Shown here in pieces: positions 31,641-35,655 of a stretch of 35,655 nucleotides of DNA. Position 1 is the first letter of the stretch, and each line of letters opens with the position of its first letter. Source of the DNA: a virus; the IMG/VR virus record IMGVR_UViG_3300050014_000185, positions 1 to 35,655 of that record, one strand, 5' to 3'. The notes beneath the pieces are model-generated. The model was not told where the DNA came from. It saw only the letters and a list, made by a program, of their open reading frames with translations, and searched no databases. The translations under genes and the position numbers were made by a program.

Positions 31641-31991
31641 ATGAAATTGAAAATAATAAACTCACGCGCTTTTACATATCAAGGCCAGTGTAACCCACAG
31701 GAACGCTTCTTTGAGGTGTTCGCCAATGGTCGGGTAGAAGTTGACGTGAACTCAGAAATAGGAGACGCCGTACCGCGCAAAGTCTGGAATGGGGAAATTC
31801 GCCGCTATACGATTCCAAACAGCTACACGCGCAAGGATATTGAAACATTCTATTCGGCTCACCGTGCGCTGTTCGAAAAAGTTGTGAATGGCCTCTCGAT
31901 TGAATGGAACGGCTCAAATAACGCTGGTGTATTAAGTGATGCAGCTACACAAGCAGAAGATGAAATTCAATATGCACTTTACTCAGAATAA
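31641..31991 (+). CDS. Hypothetical protein (116 aa)
   Basis: ATG 31641 is preceded by GGAGTAATCACC, a good ribosome site. The product (MKLKIINSRAFTYQGQCNPQ) has beta-rich N-terminal two thirds (RFFEVFANGRVEVDVNSEIG, EIRRYTIPNSYTRKDIETFY) and an acidic C-terminal helix (DAATQAEDEIQYALYSE). No family recognised. Its leader carries the tRNA-like mini-helix, and it is followed 14 bp later by a strong intrinsic terminator, so it ends the first rightward transcription unit. Confidence 0.65.
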   Translation: MKLKIINSRAFTYQGQCNPQERFFEVFANGRVEVDVNSEIGDAVPRKVWNGEIRRYTIPNSYTRKDIETFYSAHRALFEKVVNGLSIEWNGSNNAGVLSDAATQAEDEIQYALYSE

Positions 31992-32005
31992 ACAAAAACG
32001 AACCG

Positions 32006-32031
32006 AGAGCGAGATCATCGCTCTTTTTTTT
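32006..32031 (+). terminator. Rho-independent terminator
   Basis: AGAGCGA (32006-32012), loop GATCA, TCGCTCT (32018-32024), then an uninterrupted run of T to 32031. A 7-bp stem and 8 T give a canonical intrinsic terminator for the rightward operon that starts at about 30750, and separate it from the second promoter copy 60 bp downstream. Confidence 0.9.
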
Positions 32032-32084
32032 CTAGTTAAATAAAACCTAAAGAACCTCAAAAATTATTTTCATTATTTTATCAT

Positions 32085-32157
32085 CACCTATTGCAATCAT
32101 GTTTGCGATTAGATATATTATCCTCATAGCCGAGAGCAATGGAGCTCAAAGCGAAAC
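32085..32157 (+). repeat. Promoter/leader repeat, copy 2
   Basis: Second copy of the 73-bp element (69 of 73 bases identical to 30709-30781). Here an ORF of 24 codons (ATG 32099 to TGA 32171-32173, containing RYIILIAESNGAQSET) runs through it and overlaps the start of the 59-residue gene as ATGA. In copy 1 the same frame is open into the following gene. If the promoter boxes are right, the ATG lies upstream of the transcript start, so this ORF is probably not translated. Confidence 0.9.
32091..32119 (+). promoter_or_regulatory. Sigma-70-like promoter, copy 2
   Basis: TTGCAA (32091-32096), 17-bp spacer and TATATT (32114-32119), differing from consensus at two and one positions. It drives the second small rightward operon (59- and 77-residue genes). 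Predicted start near 32126; the conserved leader hairpin follows. Confidence 0.65.
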
Positions 32158-32169
32158 GAGGTTAAAGAA

Positions 32170-32349
32170 ATGAATGCAACTATCAAAGTAAAGATTACAA
32201 AGAACTACGGAAACGAAGCTATCTATCCAGTTTGCGAGACTGCAAAGAAATTCGCTGAAATCGCAGGCACAAAGACAATGAGCCGTAAATTGATCGAACA
32301 AGCAAAAAGCCTCGGATTCACGGTTGAAGTTGAGCAGGTTGCCCTATGA
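32170..32349 (+). CDS. Hypothetical protein (59 aa), second rightward operon
   Basis: ATG 32170 has GAGG nine bases upstream; the ATG at 32174 is out of frame and stops after five codons. The product (MNATIKVKITKNYGNEAIYP) continues with a basic helix (CETAKKFAEIAGTKTMSRKL) and ends KSLGFTVEVEQVAL. It is a compact alpha/beta small protein without a recognised family. Its stop overlaps the next start (ATGA at 32346-32349), so the two are coupled. Confidence 0.6.
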   Translation: MNATIKVKITKNYGNEAIYPVCETAKKFAEIAGTKTMSRKLIEQAKSLGFTVEVEQVAL

Positions 32350-32579
32350 AATGTCCACACTGCACAGCTGAGCTCACTACCGCACAGCTCAAAAGCCTGT
32401 GGGGTGCTTACACCGCGTCGATCATGACAGACAAGCGCAAGGCCGACCTTTCGAATCGCAGCTATCGCGGTGGTGGTTGGCCGAAAGGAAAGCCTAGGGG
32501 TGCTCCAAAGCCAAAGCAAGAAAAGCACCCAACGAATGAGAGCCTAGTTTTGGAGCGTATCTTTTTTGACTCGGTGTGA
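32346..32579 (+). CDS. Small CxxC protein with basic tail (77 aa)
   Basis: Begins MKCPHCTAELTTAQLKSLWG, a zinc-knuckle-like CPHC followed by an AQLKSLWG helix. After that comes a Gly/Pro/Lys-rich basic segment (SYRGGGWPKGKPRGAPKPKQ) and a short hydrophobic end. This CPHC...LG...GG-[RW]-P-[RK] pattern recurs in small phage proteins of unknown role, many of which have a second CxxC that is missing here. DNA or RNA contact is likely from charge alone. Confidence 0.6.
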   Translation: MKCPHCTAELTTAQLKSLWGAYTASIMTDKRKADLSNRSYRGGGWPKGKPRGAPKPKQEKHPTNESLVLERIFFDSV

Positions 32580-32714
32580 CGTGTATTCGGTTTAATCGCA
32601 CGGCTCAAATGTTGAAATTCCGTCTGGCGTTAAAAACTGTATGGAACTTCACTTAGGTTTTTATTGACTGTCTTATACTTTTTTGTCCGGTCGAGTCTTC
32701 CCATGACTGGTAGT
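32580..32714. other. Convergent intergenic gap
   Basis: 135 bp between the ends of rightward and leftward genes. I find a 6-bp stem with one wobble (CCGGTC..GACTGG, 32687-32718) but no U tract on either strand, so no convincing terminator, and no further ORF. Confidence 0.4.
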
Positions 32715-32984
32715 TCACTCTTCCTTTTGTTTGTTTGTTGTGAGCGGATTTTCTGTCCAAAGATCTGCAATTTTTTTGCATTTGTCTGTGTCAACCCATA
32801 TTTCCCAGCTCATGTATGCAGCTTCTTTTGTTGGTTTTTTGTTACCCGTGAGAGGGAATAATTCGAATCCGTCCCTCTCCCCGCAGTCCATCATGTGCGC
32901 TTCTGTATAGCAGCCTACGACATAGAGTCCGTCACATTCGCGTAGCTCTGGTTTAGATTCGCATACTGGGCATTTAGTTACCAC
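32715..32984 (-). CDS. Lar-like zinc-ribbon protein (89 aa)
   Basis: The N-terminus KCPVCESKPELRECDGLYVV, followed by a second Cys group and KEAAYMSWEIWV (about residues 53-64), matches the plan of the Lar family (CPFCG..P.L....YxVxC......T.EEAIEAWN). Lar of the Rac prophage eases host type I restriction by promoting DNA modification. Here the second Cys pair is spaced differently (VVGCYTEAHMMDCG), so function may differ. The start overlaps the helicase stop by 7 bp, so it is read as the last gene of the replication operon. Confidence 0.5.
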   Translation of the reverse strand: MVTKCPVCESKPELRECDGLYVVGCYTEAHMMDCGERDGFELFPLTGNKKPTKEAAYMSWEIWVDTDKCKKIADLWTENPLTTNKQKEE

Positions 32985-34222
32985 TCTAGATCCTGTTGTT
33001 CGGTTGATTCGTAAAGATACAACCCCCTACATAGTACTTTTGAGTCTGGAATATATCCTGTTTGCCTAGCTTTGAGGGCATTTGATACCCATATGTGGCT
33101 TGTATCTGCGATAGACTGACCTGATTCTGATTTAATTTCAGATCTCCAAATACAAATGATCCCATCGACCGATGGCATGATGTCCCTAGACCCCGCTAAC
33201 CAATTGATACGACCGGTTTTAAACTCCTCTCCATTAGAGTTGTATTGAGCTAAAACTAAGATCGGTACAGATAGTTTTTTTGCGATCATCTTTATTTTTC
33301 GAATCACAAATTTGCTTTTTTCGTGCTCCGTTTCAAATCTCTTTTCCGTCTCAATCCGCCCTAGGTAATCAATTAAAACGTAGTCTGGACGGTTTTTATT
33401 TTTAATTTCGACTTGGATTGTCTGCTCTATTTCCTCGACGGTTATTGTCGATAAATCCACCGTCCTAAAAAGTGGCATCATTCGCTCTTTGATTTTGTCG
33501 AACGACGTTTTAGCGCATTCCCATGTCCAAGCAACGCTTTGTCGCATTTCGCTAAATGATCCTGTCGAATGCTTGTATGCATGGATTTCGAAGATTCGTT
33601 TAACAACATCAGGCACGGTCATGTCTACGCCAAAGTAGAGCACTTTTTTTTCTGCAAAAATTTGCAAGGCAAGGTTTGTTTTACCTGCGCTCGATGTCCC
33701 AGCCAAAAGATAGACAGATCCCGACGAAAAATATTTTAGGTACTCCGTCATAGACGGGATTGAGCACTCAAAAGATTTCGTCTGCGCAAAATGCTCTGTT
33801 GTCTTTTTTATCGAGCCGTCAGCATCAAAAACCTCAACCCCTGTATTTCCCCCTACAAGGTCTATACAAGGGTCTGTTTCATCTGATAGGCGTCTAAGTA
33901 CCTTCGACACCTTTTCGACCTCTACAAGCTTCCTAAACCGTGCTAGAACGATTGCTACTCCATTATCGATTGCGTGCTGCTTCGTGGAGCTGCTTTTTAG
34001 GAAGTTTACATGGCTCCATGACTCTCGGGTCGCTTTGCTGTCTGCTCTCCAAAATTTTTGACCCTGATCCATCTCTTGGGCGATAAACCGAGCGTTTCGA
34101 GACATGAACATTTGAGCAGTAAGTTCGAACTCTGATTTTGTTGCATCATTTTGGTACAACCCTAGAGCGTAGGCCTCTGCATATTCGATTCCATCGACTT
34201 GGAATTGTCTCACTAGGTTCAT
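32978..34222 (-). CDS. DnaB-like replicative helicase
   Basis: ATG 34222 gives 414 residues, with GGAAGG upstream and an ATGA overlap on the previous stop; the ATG at 34234 is less likely. The C-terminal two thirds is a RecA-like helicase domain. It has Walker A GTSSAGKT (about 172-179), KVLYFGVDMTVPDVVKRI after it (motif H1a), Walker B YVLIDYLGRI and VPILVLAQYNSNGEE (the DnaB Q/N motif), followed by GSRDIMPSVDGIICIWR. The N-terminal 130 residues do not look like a canonical DnaB N-domain. It would unwind DNA at the fork with help of the upstream winged-helix protein. Confidence 0.85.
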   Translation of the reverse strand: MNLVRQFQVDGIEYAEAYALGLYQNDATKSEFELTAQMFMSRNARFIAQEMDQGQKFWRADSKATRESWSHVNFLKSSSTKQHAIDNGVAIVLARFRKLVEVEKVSKVLRRLSDETDPCIDLVGGNTGVEVFDADGSIKKTTEHFAQTKSFECSIPSMTEYLKYFSSGSVYLLAGTSSAGKTNLALQIFAEKKVLYFGVDMTVPDVVKRIFEIHAYKHSTGSFSEMRQSVAWTWECAKTSFDKIKERMMPLFRTVDLSTITVEEIEQTIQVEIKNKNRPDYVLIDYLGRIETEKRFETEHEKSKFVIRKIKMIAKKLSVPILVLAQYNSNGEEFKTGRINWLAGSRDIMPSVDGIICIWRSEIKSESGQSIADTSHIWVSNALKARQTGYIPDSKVLCRGLYLYESTEQQDLEW

Positions 34223-35034
34223 TTTTCCTTCCATGGCTCAATGTCTAGATCCATTCGAGCCATTAGCTCACGGCCTAACTGCTCAACTCTAGCTTTCGAT
34301 AGCTTAGGCTCAGGTTTCATCATTGGGATTTCTGGTGGGGCGATCTGCTGCGCATTTCCGTCTGGTTGAAAAAGCCCAGTGTATCCTTTCTCGATTGAGA
34401 AATTTATCATCGCGATTGGGTCTGGACTTTTCTCAAGCTTTTTGAGCTGAAGGCTTTTTGTCGATTCGGTTAGCTTCTGTTTTTTCTCGACCTTGTACTT
34501 TTGCCAACGATCCCATGCTGTCAAAAAGTCTGGAATCAGACGAAGTTTTTCCGGAATTTCTGACTTCCACTTTGGGGAAAGGGGTGTATTATTCTTTTCA
34601 TTCTTTTCATTCTTATCATTCTTGTTAGTGTACCGTCTGATGTCCGTCTGATGTCCGTCTGTTGTATCGTTTGTTGTATCGTTTGTTGTATCATCTGATT
34701 GGTACTTATCGTAGTTAAGTATTGTAATCATTGAACTTACAGCGTTTTTTTGTTGTACTATTTGATGTACCGAATCAGAACCCAGATTTGATAAAAATCT
34801 ACGAACTTTTCCGCGAGACCATTTCCAGCGTTTTGCCAGTTTTTCTTCGCTCCAACCAAGCTGTCCACGATCAATTTTTAGAGTAATTCCGCGCACTAAA
34901 ATAGACCCCTCTTTATGGTTCGCGATGAGAAGCATATCGACCCATGCTTGACCACGAGTAAAAGGTTCCTGCAACCAAGCGTCAGAATCTAAAATTTGTC
35001 GATGCAGCTTTATCCAGCCAGTATCATATGCCAT
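34219..35034 (-). CDS. Winged-helix replication initiator/helicase-loader-like protein
   Basis: I start at ATG 35034 (271 residues, MAYDTGWIKLHRQILDSDAW). The upstream ATG at 35061 would overlap the previous gene more deeply. Residues about 5-95 match the N-terminal winged-helix domain of phage replisome-organiser proteins (GWIKLHRQI, FTRGQAWVDMLLIANH, GQLGWSEEKLAKRWKWSRGK). The middle is a low-complexity linker (DDTTNDTTNDTT, then NKNDKNEKNEKN, coded by 12-bp and 9-bp repeats), and the C-terminal part is helical (PDFLTAWDRWQKYKVEKKQK), possibly contacting the helicase. It probably binds the origin and loads the helicase encoded directly downstream. Confidence 0.7.
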   Translation of the reverse strand: MAYDTGWIKLHRQILDSDAWLQEPFTRGQAWVDMLLIANHKEGSILVRGITLKIDRGQLGWSEEKLAKRWKWSRGKVRRFLSNLGSDSVHQIVQQKNAVSSMITILNYDKYQSDDTTNDTTNDTTDGHQTDIRRYTNKNDKNEKNEKNNTPLSPKWKSEIPEKLRLIPDFLTAWDRWQKYKVEKKQKLTESTKSLQLKKLEKSPDPIAMINFSIEKGYTGLFQPDGNAQQIAPPEIPMMKPEPKLSKARVEQLGRELMARMDLDIEPWKEK

Positions 35035-35221
35035 TTTTAAGACCGCCCAGATAACCAGCATCTTTCCATCTATCTACCCATCGGTTATCTGCTGCCATGA
35101 GTTCAGCGGCCTTCTCATGGGCTCCTGACCTATGCAATGCTTCAATGGACTGTAAAAAAAGATATGCAAGCCACTTTGATCTGTGTGGAAATTTATTATG
35201 TGCGCCAAATGGTATTGACAT
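35024..35221 (-). CDS. Hypothetical protein (65 aa) heading the replication operon
   Basis: ATG 35221 has AAAGGATAAA directly upstream, a strong site. The 65-residue product (MSIPFGAHNKFPHRSKWLAY) is helical with Trp-rich C-terminal half (SGAHEKAAELMAADNRWVDR, WKDAGYLGG). The gene overlaps the initiator-like gene by 11 bp, suggesting coupling. No family recognised. A competing ORF in another frame from 35334 lacks such a ribosome site and is rejected. Confidence 0.6.
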   Translation of the reverse strand: MSIPFGAHNKFPHRSKWLAYLFLQSIEALHRSGAHEKAAELMAADNRWVDRWKDAGYLGGLKNGI

Positions 35222-35372
35222 TTTATCCTTTTCGTTTTAGGAACGATAACCAAAACAGAAACAGCCTCTAGTGTGTGAATGTCGTTGCAAACCACGCTCG
35301 TTATGATCCGATAGAGGACTGCATTAAAATACAATTAATCATAGCGTTAAAAGTTTAGCGTACGCATCATTT
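35222..35372. other. Upstream region of the replication operon
   Basis: 151 bp, AT-rich toward 35330-35370 (minus strand TTTTAACG, TGATTAATTG, TATTTTAATG). A leftward promoter is expected here, but no pair of boxes with good spacing stands out. No ORF that I accept. Confidence 0.35.
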
Positions 35373-35645
35373 TCATTCTACGTCCTCTTGGATTTCTGAA
35401 AGCGACGAATTGAGCGACGAATTGAGCGGCCAATCGAGCGACCTATTGAGCGGCCAATCGAGCGACCTATTGAGCGACGAATCGAGCGACGACTTGAGCG
35501 ACGAATCGAGCGGCCAATCGAGCGACGACTTGAGCGACGAATCGAGCGACGACTTGAGCGACGAATCGAGCGGCCAATCGAGCGACGACTTGAGCGACGA
35601 CTTGAGCGGCCAATAGAGCGACGACTTGAGCGACATAGTTTTCAT
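35373..35645 (-). CDS. SLxxSL 12-bp-repeat protein (90 aa)
   Basis: Read from ATG 35645, the product is MKTMSLKSSLYWPLKSSLKS and continues as four-residue units of the types LKSS, LDWP, LDSS and LNRS. The only non-repeat part is the C-terminus SEIQEDVE. Proteins built of SLDxSLxx-type tetrads occur as hypothetical proteins in bacteria and phages; none has a known role. The opposite strand is also open (DLSDESS-type), but it lacks a good ribosome site and would be extremely acidic, so I prefer the minus reading. The upstream region is cut by the window edge 10 bp before the start. Confidence 0.5.
   Translation of the reverse strand: MKTMSLKSSLYWPLKSSLKSSLDWPLDSSLKSSLDSSLKSSLDWPLDSSLKSSLDSSLNRSLDWPLNRSLDWPLNSSLNSSLSEIQEDVE
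35401..35634 (-). repeat. 12-bp tandem repeat array
   Basis: About nineteen 12-bp units, all beginning GAGCG on the plus strand, occur in only five or six versions: GAGCGACGAATT, GAGCGACGAATC, GAGCGACGACTT, GAGCGACCTATT, GAGCGGCCAATC and GAGCGGCCAATA. Higher-order blocks repeat, for example GGCCAATC followed by alternating CGACTT and CGAATC units. There are no spacers, so it is not CRISPR. Length is in frame with the protein above. Confidence 0.9.
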
Positions 35646-35655
35646 TTTGCAGCCT

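Noticed and set aside
32687-32718. Bidirectional terminator in the convergent gap
   Set aside because: The stem has one wobble pair and a long loop, and no U tract follows on either strand.
35074-35334. 86-residue minus-strand ORF
   Set aside because: Lies in another frame over the 65-residue gene, which has a strong AAAGGA site and couples to the next gene.
35401-35634. CRISPR array
   Set aside because: Units are 12 bp and contiguous with no unique spacers, and the array is in frame with a coding sequence; the 66-bp array at 1-410 fails for the same reason.

Overview
The window looks like most or all of the genome of a tailed bacteriophage of podovirus type. From about 13.7 to 28.9 kb (minus strand) the gene order is that of the P22-like head and short-tail module: small terminase, large terminase, portal, scaffold, coat, a small structural protein, a gp4-like head-completion protein, a gp10-like tail hub, then a run of putative internal or ejected proteins and finally tailspikes. 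A minus-strand lysis cassette (M15-type endolysin, holin, membrane-anchored spanin candidate) points to a Gram-negative host, which I cannot identify further. I see no integrase, repressor or DNA polymerase, so the phage is either virulent or its lysogeny genes lie outside the window.

Layout. 1-1493 (+): the end of a 22-residue-repeat protein, an SSB-like protein and small cysteine-rich proteins; an 89-bp element with perfect integron attC core sites lies between two of these genes. 1563-1636 (+): a CAT-anticodon tRNA. 1637-30541 (-): one long, tightly packed late gene block, full of ATGA, TAATG and TGATG overlaps. In transcription order it holds a CgeB-like glycosyltransferase, two micro-proteins with one membrane segment each, packaging and head genes, tail and ejection genes, two paralogous giant tailspikes and two fibres with collagen-like segments, small membrane proteins, an aspartoacylase-like enzyme and the lysis genes. 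30542-30708: an AT-rich divergent control region. 30795-32579 (+): two short operons of small unknown genes, each preceded by a near-identical 73-bp promoter/leader, with a strong intrinsic terminator between them. 32715-35221 (-): replication genes (a winged-helix initiator/loader-like protein and a DnaB-type helicase) followed by a Lar-like zinc protein. 35373-35645 (-): a protein made almost wholly of 12-bp repeats.

How it may work together (inference): the divergent region at 30.6 kb would split expression into a rightward set of small unknown genes and the leftward late morphogenesis and lysis block, while the replication cluster is read separately. Both ends of the window lie in or beside coding tandem repeats, which is where an assembly would be expected to break. 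The most unusual items are the phage-borne eukaryote-like aspartoacylase, the lone attC-like site, the duplicated promoter/leader, a tRNA T-arm mini-helix in a 5' leader, a large terminase without the usual Walker A lysine, and several micro-genes defined by start/stop overlaps.
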